Below are positions 43,312-51,608 of a stretch of 64,000 bases of DNA, one piece after another (the first letter of the stretch is position 1; each line of letters opens with the position of its first letter). Position numbers and translations under genes: made by a program. The DNA is from CAYVQE01 sp964454005. Lineage in GTDB: Bacteria > Myxococcota > B64-G9. The stretch is taken from positions 1-64,000 of the forward strand of contig CAYVQE010000003.1 of the NCBI GenBank assembly GCA_964454005.1, in the 5' to 3' direction. The notes under the pieces are model-generated. The model saw only the letters and a program-made list of their open reading frames with translations. It ran no database searches and was not told the DNA's origin.

Positions 43312-45251
43312 GCGCCATCGACGCCGCCGCCGCCCGCGAGCGATTCGACCATATCGCGGCCGAGGCCCGCCGCTGCTGCACCACGCTGAGCGGCGACGGG
43401 TCGATCTGGGTCATGGTGGGCACCGCCACCTGTGGCCGTTCGGCCGGCGCGCAGGAAGTGCTGGCGGCCTTCCGCCAGCGGCTGAACGAGGCCGGGCTCG
43501 AAGCCCATATCCAGGAGGTCGGCTGCCTGGGCCACTGCTATGCCGAGCCCATGGCCATCATCAGCCGGCCTGGCTATCCGGCCATGTGCTACGGCCACCT
43601 CAGCCCACCGGTGGCCCGCAACCTGGTCGACCGCTTTTTGCTGGCCGACGAGGATCCCCAGCTGGAGTTCCTGCTCGGGGCGGTCGAGCCCAACGAGATC
43701 TTTCCCGCCCTGGCCGACATCCCGCGCTACGGCCGGGAGGAACGGCGGCTGCTCGAGCGCTGCGGCCTGCACGATCCGACCGACATCCAGCAAGCCCTCG
43801 CCCGCGGCGCCTACGCCGGGCTGGACCAGGCGCTGCAGCTGGAGCCGGCGGCGATCATCGACCTTCTGAAGGGAAGCGGCCTGCGCGGGCTCGGCGGGGC
43901 CGGTTTTCCCGTATGGCGCAAGTGGCAGGCCTGCCGCGAGCAGGCCGAGCAGCAACGCTTCATCATCTGCAACGGCGACGAGGGCGATCCGGGTGCATTC
44001 ATGGATCGGACCGTGCTCGAGAGCGACCCCCACGCCGTCATCGAGGGCATGATCATCGCGGCCCGGGCCATCGGCGCCGCCCAGGGGTACGCCTATGTGC
44101 GCGCCGAGTACCCGCTGGCGGTCGAGCGGCTGCGCCGGGCCATCGCCGACGCCCGCCGGCTCGGCCTGCTCGGTGACGACGTGCTGCGCTCCGGGATGGC
44201 CTTCGAACTCGACATCGTCGAGGGTGCCGGCGCGTTCGTCTGCGGCGAGTCGAGCGCGCTGATGCGCTCGATCGAGGGCCGGCGGGGGGTGCCGCGGGTG
44301 CGTCCCCCGCAATCGGTGGCCTGCGGGTTGCACTGCAAGCCGACGGTGCTCAACAACGTCAAGAGCCTGGCCAACGTCAGCCACGTTCTACGCCGCGGCG
44401 CGGACTGGTTCAACGCCATCGGCACCGAGGGCTCCAAGGGCACCGCGGTGTTCGCCCTGGCCGGCAAGATCGCCAACCCGGGCCTGGTCGAGGTGCCCAT
44501 GGGCACCACCCTGCGTCAGCTGATCTTCGATATCGGCGGCGGTGTGCCGGCGGGCAAGGAGTTCAAGGCGGTCCAGATCGGTGGACCCTCCGGGGGTTGC
44601 CTGCCGGAGTCGGAGCTCGATATCCCGGTCGACTTCGACGCCCTCGACGCCGCTGGCGCCATGATGGGTTCGGGGGGCATGGTGGTGCTCGACGAGGACA
44701 ACTGCATGGTCGAGACCGCCCGCTTCTTCCTGGAGTTCACCCAGCGGGAATCCTGCGGCGCCTGCACCTTCTGCCGCATCGGCAGCCGGCACATGCTCGA
44801 TATCCTGGAGCGCATCGTCGCCGGCGAAGGCCGGCCGGAGGATCTCGATCTGCTCGAGACCCTGGCCGGCGAGGTGCGCGACGGCTCGCTGTGCAACCTG
44901 GGCCGCACCGCCCCCAACCCGGTGCTGACCACGCTGCGCTACTTCCGCGACGAGTACGAGGCCCACATCCACGAAAAACGCTGCCCGGCACGCGTCTGCA
45001 ACGAGCTGACCGCCTACTACATCGATCCCGATCTCTGCGCCCGCGGCTGCGACGCCTGCGTCGGCTCGTGTCCGCCCGAGGCGATCTACACCACCCGGCG
45101 CCGGGTCAAAGCCATCGACCAGGCCCTGTGCGTCAGGTGCGACTCCTGCCGCGACGCCTGCCCGCCCGAGTACGACGCGGTGATCAAGATCTCGCCGCTG
45201 GCCGCGCTGCCCGCGGCCGAGCCGCGCGACGAGCGAGGAGGCGCGCAGTGA
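43308..45251 (+). CDS. nuoF: NuoF/HoxF-like NADH-binding subunit with C-terminal ferredoxin domain
   Basis: A 647-residue subunit with the same order of domains as the formate dehydrogenase NuoF: thioredoxin-like [2Fe-2S] (GTATCGRSAG, EVGCLGHCYAEP), FMN/NADH domain (RGLGGAGFPVWRKW, NGDEGDPGAFMDRT, GAGAFVCGESSAL), [4Fe-4S] site (ESCGACTFCRIGSRH) and a two-cluster ferredoxin tail (CARGCDACVGSC, CVRCDSCRDACPPEYD). One ferredoxin cluster has an unusual extra residue (CARGCDAC). The glycine-rich FMN motif differs in two places from the other NuoF proteins here. Overlaps the genes on both sides by four bases. Confidence 0.93.
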   Translation: MSAIDAAAARERFDHIAAEARRCCTTLSGDGSIWVMVGTATCGRSAGAQEVLAAFRQRLNEAGLEAHIQEVGCLGHCYAEPMAIISRPGYPAMCYGHLSPPVARNLVDRFLLADEDPQLEFLLGAVEPNEIFPALADIPRYGREERRLLERCGLHDPTDIQQALARGAYAGLDQALQLEPAAIIDLLKGSGLRGLGGAGFPVWRKWQACREQAEQQRFIICNGDEGDPGAFMDRTVLESDPHAVIEGMIIAARAIGAAQGYAYVRAEYPLAVERLRRAIADARRLGLLGDDVLRSGMAFELDIVEGAGAFVCGESSALMRSIEGRRGVPRVRPPQSVACGLHCKPTVLNNVKSLANVSHVLRRGADWFNAIGTEGSKGTAVFALAGKIANPGLVEVPMGTTLRQLIFDIGGGVPAGKEFKAVQIGGPSGGCLPESELDIPVDFDALDAAGAMMGSGGMVVLDEDNCMVETARFFLEFTQRESCGACTFCRIGSRHMLDILERIVAGEGRPEDLDLLETLAGEVRDGSLCNLGRTAPNPVLTTLRYFRDEYEAHIHEKRCPARVCNELTAYYIDPDLCARGCDACVGSCPPEAIYTTRRRVKAIDQALCVRCDSCRDACPPEYDAVIKISPLAALPAAEPRDERGGAQ

Positions 45252-45904
45252 GCCAGGTGACCATCCAGGTCGACGGCCGGCCGTTCCAGGCCGAGGCCGG
45301 ACAGCGCCTGCTGTGGGCCCTGCTGGCGGCCGGCTTCGACATCCCCAACCTGTGCGCCATGGAGGGGGTCGAGCCGCCCCGGGGCGACTGCCGGCTGTGC
45401 TGGATCGAGATCGCCGGGCGCGACAAGCCGGTCACCAGCTGCACCGTGCCGATCGAATCGGGCATGCAGGTGCGCACCCGCAGCCCGGCGGTCGACCGCC
45501 TGGTGGCGGCCTCGTTCGAGCTGTTGATGTCGACCCACCGGCTGGACTGCAAGGCGTGCCCGGGCAACAAGCGCTGCGCGCTGCAGTCCATCGCCAACGC
45601 CCGCCGGCTCAAGCTGCGTCCCAAACGCCTGCCCAAGATCGAGCCCGATCTGGCCGAGGATCTCAGCCGGCCCGATCTGGGCCTCAACCCCAACCACTGT
45701 GTGCTCTGCGGCAAGTGCGTCCACGCCTGCGAGCACGATGTCGGCCGCGGTATCCTGGCCTTCACCCGCCGCGGCCTGGCCACCCGTGTGTCCACCTTCG
45801 ACGAGGCCCCGCTCGCTGAGCAAGGCTGCGGCGACTGCACCCGTTGCGCCGAGGTCTGCCCAGTGGGCGCCATCTTCCTGCGCAACCGGGACCCCCGCGC
45901 CTGA
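45248..45904 (+). CDS. HoxU / NuoG N-terminal-like iron-sulfur protein
   Basis: A 218-residue protein matching HoxU or the N-terminal part of NuoG/HydA. It has a plant-type [2Fe-2S] domain (CAMEGVEPPRGDCRLCWIE, then a fourth Cys in SCTVP), a His/Cys-ligated [4Fe-4S] site (LMSTHRLDCKACPGNKRC) and two ferredoxin clusters (HCVLCGKCVHAC, CGDCTRCAEVCPVGA). It starts at a GTG that overlaps the NuoF stop (GTGA). It ends without any Mo-bis-MGD or H-cluster domain, so the operon encodes an electron-input module (HoxEFU-like diaphorase) whose catalytic partner is elsewhere. Confidence 0.9.
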   Translation: MSQVTIQVDGRPFQAEAGQRLLWALLAAGFDIPNLCAMEGVEPPRGDCRLCWIEIAGRDKPVTSCTVPIESGMQVRTRSPAVDRLVAASFELLMSTHRLDCKACPGNKRCALQSIANARRLKLRPKRLPKIEPDLAEDLSRPDLGLNPNHCVLCGKCVHACEHDVGRGILAFTRRGLATRVSTFDEAPLAEQGCGDCTRCAEVCPVGAIFLRNRDPRA

Positions 45905-45937
45905 TCCGCCACGCCCACCGCACCGTCACCGGTCTGC

Positions 45938-45972
45938 CCGATTTTGAAAATCGGCTTTCGCCCTGATAGCAT
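45938..45972 (+). promoter_or_regulatory. promoter with overlapping 17-base palindrome before the acetylation fusion gene
   Basis: TTGAAA (45944-45949), 17-bp spacer, TAGCAT (45967-45972), predicted start near 45979. A perfect palindrome CCGATTTT-G-AAAATCGG (45938-45954) covers the whole -35 region, the position expected of a repressor operator. A hairpin terminating the preceding operon is an alternative reading, but no T-tract follows it. Confidence 0.55.
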
Positions 45973-46015
45973 CTCGACGCCAAATGTTCGGGCGCCGAGG
46001 CGCCAGGAGGCTTCC

Positions 46016-49000
46016 ATGTCCAGCAAGCCCTGGCAGAGCATCTACGCCAAGAAGGTGGTCAGCCCGGACCGCGCTGTATCCCACATCCGCAACGGACAGA
46101 CGATCTTCGTCGGCTCTGCCGCCGGCGAGCCGACCCGGCTGACCGAGGTGCTGGCCGAGCACGCCTCCAAGTTCTGGGACATCGAGGTCATCCACCTGAC
46201 CGCCGCCCAGGAGGAGTCCCCGCTGGCCAGACCCGAGCTGGTCCGCCATTTCCGCTACAACACCTTCTATATCGGCCGCGGGCTGAGCGCGGCGGTGGCG
46301 GCGGGCAACGCCGACTACACCCCGATGAACATCAGCGAGTTGCCCAAGGCCATGGCCGACCACATCGTGCAGATCGACGTGGCCCTGATCCAGGTGTCGC
46401 CACCGGACTCCTTCGGCCTGTGCAGCCTGGGGGTCAGCGTCGATGCCACCAAAGCCGCGCTGGAGTTCGCCGACCTGGTCATCGCCCAGGTCAACGAGTA
46501 CATGCCGGTGACCATCGGCGACACCCTGGTGCCGACCGATCAGATCGACTACCTGGTCGAGGGCAGCGCCCCGTTGATCACGATCGAGCCGACCGAGATC
46601 GACCCCATCTCGCTGACCATCGGCCGCCACGTGGCCACCCTGATCGGGGACGGCATGTGCCTGCACTTCGACCGCGGCTCTATCAGCGCGGCCACCATGC
46701 GCTATCTGGACACCAAGCGCGATCTGGGCATCCACACCGAGATGCTCACCGACGACATCCTGCGCCTGATCCGTTCGCGGGCGGTGACCAACATGTGCAA
46801 GCAGGTCAACCGCGGCAAGACCGTCGCCACCATGGTCGCGGGCTCGCGTGACCTATACCGGGCGGTCGACAAGAACCCCTATTTCGAACTTCTGCCGATA
46901 GACCAGGTCAACGACCCATTCATCATCTGCCAGAACCACAACATGGTCTCACTGCACGCCATCCAGGAGATCGAGTTGACCGGTCTGGTCCGGGCCGACA
47001 CCCAGGAGATCTCGGCCATCCGCAGCCTGCCCTCGAGCATGGATTTCATCGACGGCGCCTCGCGTTCTTCCGGCGGCTTCAACATCGTGGCTTTGCCGTC
47101 GACCACCTTCGACGGCAAGCAGTCGCGGATCGTGGCGCTGTCGCTCGGAGGTGGAGTGGCCTTCAATCGTTCCAAGATCGACTACGTGGTCACCGAGTAC
47201 GGGGTGGTCAACCTGTACGGGCTGTCGATCCGCGAGCGGGCCATCGCCCTGATCTCGATCGCCCACCCGAAGTTCCGCCGCCAGCTGCTCGAAGAAGCCA
47301 TCCGGCTCAACTACGTCAATGCCGGCCAACCGCTGGCACCGGAGCACGGTTGCGTCTATCCCCACCACTACGAAATGAGCCACACCTTCAAGGACGGAGT
47401 CGAGGTGTTCTTCCGGCCCGTCCAGCCGCCCGACGCCCGCCGGCTGCAGCGGATGTTCTACCGCCTGTCCGACGAATCGATCCGGCTGCGCTACCACGGC
47501 AGCATCAAGACCATGTCGAACGAGATGGCCCAGGAGCTGGCGGCCGTCGACTACAGCAAGGACATGGCCATCATCGGCCTGGTCGGCCCCCGACTCAATC
47601 CGCGCATCATCGCCGAGGGGCGCATCATGTACAACCCGGCCAACAACATGGGCGAGTTCGACATCGTGGTCGACGACGCCTTCCGCGGGCTGGGGGTAGG
47701 CACTTTCCTGGCCAATCACCTGAACAAGATCGCATACTCGCGCGGTCTCAGCGGCGTCTACGCCGAGGTCATCTCGCAGAACGCAGCCACCATGGCCCTG
47801 CTCAGTCGGGCCTGGCCGACGGCCCGCAAGACCTTCGACTCCGACAGCGTCACCTTCACCGTACGCTTCCCGCCGGCCGATGTGGAGCGGCCCAAGGACA
47901 GCATCATCATCTACTCCGGACAGTTCGGCGACTACACCTACGGCGACGACCATCCCTTCAACCCCGGCCGGTCCCGGGTGACGCTGCAACTGATCGAGCA
48001 ACAGGGCTTTCTGGACGAGCCCTGGATGCGCATCGAGGAGCCACGGCCGATCACCAAGGAGCGGCTGATCGAGTCCCACGATCCGGCCTTCATCGATGCG
48101 CTCGAGTTGGCCAACGACGGCCGCTGGCACGAGGACCTGCTGCAGTACCACCTCGGCGGCGATGATTGTCCGGTCTTCGCCGGAATGTTCGACTACGTGC
48201 TGCTCTACTCCGCGGCCACCTCGACGGCCGTCGACCTGATCTTGGATGAAAACGCCAACGTGGTGTTCAACCCGCTCGGCGGGTTCCACCATGCCAGCCG
48301 ATCGCACTCCGAGGGCTTCTGCTACGTCAACGACATCATCCTGGCCATCGACCGCATCCTGGCGCGGGGCTTCCGGGTGGCCTATGTCGACATCGACGCC
48401 CACCACGGCAACGGGGTCCAGGATGCCTACTACGCCGACGATCGGGTGCTGTTCATCTCGCTGCACCAGAGCGGCAAGACCCTCTATCCCTGGTCTGGCT
48501 TCGAGACCGAGATCGGCACCGGCAACGGCCGCGGTTACAATATCAACATTCCGCTGCCGGAAGAGACCGACGATGAGGCCTACGAGAAGATATTCGAGCG
48601 CATCGTGCCGCGGGCCCTGGCTGCCTTTGATCCGTTCGTGGTGGTGGCCTCCATCGGCGCCGACACCCACAAATCCGATCCCCTGTCCAATCTCAACATG
48701 ACCAACAACATCATGGTCACCGTCGCCCGGCACCTGCGTGAAAGCTGCTCCCACGTGTTGCTGCTCGGCGCCGGCGGCTACGACGAACAGGCCACCACCC
48801 GGGCCTGGACGCGCGCCTGGGCCGCGGTCAACCGCATCGACGAGCTACCGGACTACATGCTGGTGATGGGGGGATCGTTCATGGGCGGCTCCGGGCTGGC
48901 CGGCGCCGACATCGTAGACATGCCATACCGCGTCACCGGCGACACCAAGAAGGCCATCCTGGCTGAACTGGATCGAATCGCCCGGTTCCACGAAGAGCAG

Positions 49001-49027
49001 ACGCTGCCGATCATCGAACGCCGCTGA
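46016..49027 (+). CDS. CoA-transferase - GNAT acetyltransferase - histone deacetylase-like triple fusion
   Basis: A 1003-residue protein with three domains. Residues 1-440: acetyl-CoA hydrolase/transferase (SLSLGGG-type loop, VTEYGVVNLYGLSIRERA). Residues about 460-618: GNAT acetyltransferase with acetyl-CoA loop RGLGVG at 557. Residues about 635-1000: AcuC/class I deacetylase-like domain with the active-site His pair 758/759 (GGFHHA), zinc ligands Asp 794, His 796 (DIDAHHG) and Asp 883 (GADTHKSD), and Tyr 922 (GAGGY) all kept. It would combine making or using acetyl-CoA with lysine acetylation and deacetylation, as AcuA and AcuC control acetyl-CoA synthetase in Bacillus. The ribosome site CCAGGAGG fixes the start. 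A palindromic operator-like site precedes it. Confidence 0.93.
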   Translation: MSSKPWQSIYAKKVVSPDRAVSHIRNGQTIFVGSAAGEPTRLTEVLAEHASKFWDIEVIHLTAAQEESPLARPELVRHFRYNTFYIGRGLSAAVAAGNADYTPMNISELPKAMADHIVQIDVALIQVSPPDSFGLCSLGVSVDATKAALEFADLVIAQVNEYMPVTIGDTLVPTDQIDYLVEGSAPLITIEPTEIDPISLTIGRHVATLIGDGMCLHFDRGSISAATMRYLDTKRDLGIHTEMLTDDILRLIRSRAVTNMCKQVNRGKTVATMVAGSRDLYRAVDKNPYFELLPIDQVNDPFIICQNHNMVSLHAIQEIELTGLVRADTQEISAIRSLPSSMDFIDGASRSSGGFNIVALPSTTFDGKQSRIVALSLGGGVAFNRSKIDYVVTEYGVVNLYGLSIRERAIALISIAHPKFRRQLLEEAIRLNYVNAGQPLAPEHGCVYPHHYEMSHTFKDGVEVFFRPVQPPDARRLQRMFYRLSDESIRLRYHGSIKTMSNEMAQELAAVDYSKDMAIIGLVGPRLNPRIIAEGRIMYNPANNMGEFDIVVDDAFRGLGVGTFLANHLNKIAYSRGLSGVYAEVISQNAATMALLSRAWPTARKTFDSDSVTFTVRFPPADVERPKDSIIIYSGQFGDYTYGDDHPFNPGRSRVTLQLIEQQGFLDEPWMRIEEPRPITKERLIESHDPAFIDALELANDGRWHEDLLQYHLGGDDCPVFAGMFDYVLLYSAATSTAVDLILDENANVVFNPLGGFHHASRSHSEGFCYVNDIILAIDRILARGFRVAYVDIDAHHGNGVQDAYYADDRVLFISLHQSGKTLYPWSGFETEIGTGNGRGYNINIPLPEETDDEAYEKIFERIVPRALAAFDPFVVVASIGADTHKSDPLSNLNMTNNIMVTVARHLRESCSHVLLLGAGGYDEQATTRAWTRAWAAVNRIDELPDYMLVMGGSFMGGSGLAGADIVDMPYRVTGDTKKAILAELDRIARFHEEQTLPIIERR

Positions 49028-49067
49028 TCGGCGGCCATCGGGCTGGAGTTCGCCTGGGATCTTCGTT

Positions 49068-50828
49068 TCAGAACGCCGGTGGGGACGCCCGCTCGTCGCG
49101 CAGCGCCTGCAGGCGCTCGATCTGCGCCCGGGCCGCGCTCGGTTCGGCGCTCAGCTCGGCCACTTCCCGCCACCAGCGAATCGCCTCGGCCAGCCGGCCG
49201 CGCCTCTCGGCCAGCCGAGCCAGCCGGCGGCGGACATGGCGGTTTTCGCGGTCGAGCGCGGCCGCTTTCCGGTAGAGCGCGCGGGCCTCGGCGTGGCGGC
49301 CGCCGGCCTCCATGATGATGGCCAGGTTGCCGCGTGCGGTAGCGCCGTGCTCGGCGCCGGCGATCTGGATGGCGCGGCGGAAGTAGCGTTCCGCCAAGTC
49401 GACTCGACCGCGCTCGCCCTCGGTCATGCCCATCAAGTTGTACAGCCCATAGCGGCCCTTGGTCTGCTGCAGGTCGGTGATGAAGTCGGGCCGGCTGACA
49501 GCGACCGCCAACACCAGCACCAGCAGCCCGCCGGCGGCGCCGCGCAGGCCGGCCCGGCGCACCTGCCGCGCCAGCGCCACCATCCCCAATCCGGCCAGGG
49601 GCAGCGCCATCGGCAGCAGCAGCACGCGGTAGCGGTCGGCGACGTAGAACACGGCCAGGCTCAGCAGGTAGGCGCCGAAACAACCCACCAGCAACCCGGT
49701 GCCGCTCCGTTCGCGACCCAACCAGGCGCCCACGGCGGCGAAGGGAAAGACCACCCCGAAGCCGATCAACCAGTGAAGCAATGGAATGAGATCCGCCACC
49801 GCGAAGTAGGGGTGGTGGATGGGCATCTCCTGGCGGTTGAGCGCCAGCAGCAGCTTCTTGCCGAACAGGGCCAGGGCGCGGCCCGGCATCTCGGCCCAGA
49901 ACGCCAACCCGCGCCGCCACCAGTGCGCCGAGACCTCGGCCGCGGTCAGCCGGCAGCCCTCCGCCCGCTCGGCCAGGGCCTGCCAGGAACGCCGGTAGGC
50001 GGTGTGGCTGCTGGCATCGATCTTCTGGCCGGACGGTACGCGGAAGCACCCGCTGGCCTGCGGGTTGTTGCCCAGATAGAAAGTCAGCCCGCCGGCGGTC
50101 GAGATGAGCACGCCGCCTTCGTCCTGCAAGGCGTTGTGGGCCCAGGAGGGCGCCAGCCCCAGGCCCAGGCCGAACACCGCCAGGCCGGCGCCGACCAGTC
50201 GGCTGCGCCAGCGGTCGGTGCGCCAGCACCACCACAGAGCGGCCACCGGAACCGCGAACAGCAGGTTGGGCCGCGCCATGGCGGCCAGGCCGATCAGCAC
50301 GCCGGCCGGCAGCAACAACCAACCGCGACCGGTGCGTCCCGCCCGCAGCAGGCACCACAGGCCGCCCACCGTCAGCGGCACCGTCAGCACCGGCGCCAGC
50401 AGCTGGCCCTCGAAGAACACCAGCGGTCCGTAACAGGCGGCCAGCAGAGCGCCGATCCGCCCGACCCAGCGCCCGCCCAGCTCGCGGCCCAGACCGTAGA
50501 CCAGGCCCACCGTGATCACACCGATGAACAGCTGGATGGTGCGCACCGCGGCCGGATCGGGCCCGAGCAGGCCGTACGTCAGGGTCAGGTAGAACGCGTA
50601 CAAGGGCTGGTAGAGAAAGGCATCCGGCTCCGCCGCCAACCCCAGCAACCCCAGGGCGGTGCGGTGGAAGTTGCCCTCGTCGCCGGTGGGATAGTGGAAC
50701 AGCGGATTGGCGGCCCAGCGGGCCAGGAAGAGCGCCCGCAGCGCCGCTGCCCAGACCAGGATTCCGGCCACGATCAGGATTTCACCCCGCCGCTGCTGAC
50801 GATCGCCCGGTCCGTCGTCCGCGCTCAC
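49068..50828 (-). CDS. GT-C membrane glycosyltransferase with C-terminal TPR
   Basis: A 586-residue protein. About eleven membrane helices occupy residues 15-430. The first loop has YPTGDEGNFHRTALGLL, the acidic signature of GT39-like (ArnT/PMT) enzymes, followed by FEGQLLAP. The last 130 residues are two or three tetratricopeptide repeats (GRVDLAERYFRRAIQIAG, GRHAEARALYRKAAALD, GRLAEAIRWWREVAELS). The GTG start overlaps the stop of the upstream gene by four bases. The enzyme probably transfers sugar from a lipid carrier on the outer face of the membrane, with TPRs as a docking surface. Substrate unknown. Confidence 0.82.
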   Translation of the reverse strand: MSADDGPGDRQQRRGEILIVAGILVWAAALRALFLARWAANPLFHYPTGDEGNFHRTALGLLGLAAEPDAFLYQPLYAFYLTLTYGLLGPDPAAVRTIQLFIGVITVGLVYGLGRELGGRWVGRIGALLAACYGPLVFFEGQLLAPVLTVPLTVGGLWCLLRAGRTGRGWLLLPAGVLIGLAAMARPNLLFAVPVAALWWCWRTDRWRSRLVGAGLAVFGLGLGLAPSWAHNALQDEGGVLISTAGGLTFYLGNNPQASGCFRVPSGQKIDASSHTAYRRSWQALAERAEGCRLTAAEVSAHWWRRGLAFWAEMPGRALALFGKKLLLALNRQEMPIHHPYFAVADLIPLLHWLIGFGVVFPFAAVGAWLGRERSGTGLLVGCFGAYLLSLAVFYVADRYRVLLLPMALPLAGLGMVALARQVRRAGLRGAAGGLLVLVLAVAVSRPDFITDLQQTKGRYGLYNLMGMTEGERGRVDLAERYFRRAIQIAGAEHGATARGNLAIIMEAGGRHAEARALYRKAAALDRENRHVRRRLARLAERRGRLAEAIRWWREVAELSAEPSAARAQIERLQALRDERASPPAF

Positions 50829-51571
50829 TTCAGCAACCCCAACACGCGCTTGGCCGAGACCTCCAGCGGCCGACCCAGGTGATCGGTCTCGCCCTGGTGC
50901 CCGTGGAGCACCTCCTCGAGCAACCTGCGGGCCATCGCCGTATCGGTGTGGCGGTAGACCCAGGTTGCCAACGCCAGCTTGGACATGCCGGCCGCCGGGG
51001 CGTTGTACTCGCACAGGGTGTCGTCGTAGCGCTGCTCCACCAGGTGCCAGTAACGTTGGGCCCGCTCGCGCCGGGCATCGAGGGCCAGCGTCCGCGAACG
51101 CATGGCGTGGTGGCCCAGCTCCATGGCGGCGCAGCCGGCCCGGTTGGTATCGGGAAATTCGTCCAGCAAGCGTTCCAGCTTCGCCATCGCCTCCGCATCA
51201 CCGCGCGGCCGGCGGCCCTCGAACCAGAGCCGCTCCATCTCCCGATGGCGCTCGAGCCCGAGCCGTTCCCGGTCGGCCAACCATTTCTTCTCGAAAGCCT
51301 GGCCGAACCGCTGCACCGCTTCAGCGTCCAACGGCTCGTCCGCTGCCGCCCCATCGGGCCTGGGCCGGCCGACCGCACCACCGCTGGCGTCGCGGGGTCG
51401 GGTGGGCCCGGGGCGGATGGGCGGCAGCGGTTCCGGCTCGGGTTCCGGCTCAGCCCCCGGCGGACCGGACGGTGGCGCTTCGGGCGGCGGCGGCTCATCC
51501 ATCAGCACCAGGCCGAGCAACACACCCACCGCCAGCAGCGCCAGCACGGCCAGTGCGATCATCCAGCGCAT
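50825..51571 (-). CDS. membrane-anchored protein with proline-rich linker and helical domain
   Basis: A 248-residue protein: an N-terminal membrane helix (MIALAVLALLAVGVLLGLVL), a Pro/Glu-rich linker of about 50 residues (PEPEPEPLPP), then an all-helical region with TPR-like spacing (AMAKLERLLDEFPDTNRA, RRERAQRYWHLVEQRYDD, ATWVYRHTDTAMARRLLE). It is followed, with a 4-bp overlap, by the TPR glycosyltransferase. I do not recognise the family; an envelope scaffold that works with the glycosyltransferase is an inference from coupling. Confidence 0.7.
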   Translation of the reverse strand: MRWMIALAVLALLAVGVLLGLVLMDEPPPPEAPPSGPPGAEPEPEPEPLPPIRPGPTRPRDASGGAVGRPRPDGAAADEPLDAEAVQRFGQAFEKKWLADRERLGLERHREMERLWFEGRRPRGDAEAMAKLERLLDEFPDTNRAGCAAMELGHHAMRSRTLALDARRERAQRYWHLVEQRYDDTLCEYNAPAAGMSKLALATWVYRHTDTAMARRLLEEVLHGHQGETDHLGRPLEVSAKRVLGLLK

Positions 51572-51608
51572 GGTCCTCCCCGTCGACCGCCGCGCCCGTC
51601 GCGGTTTG

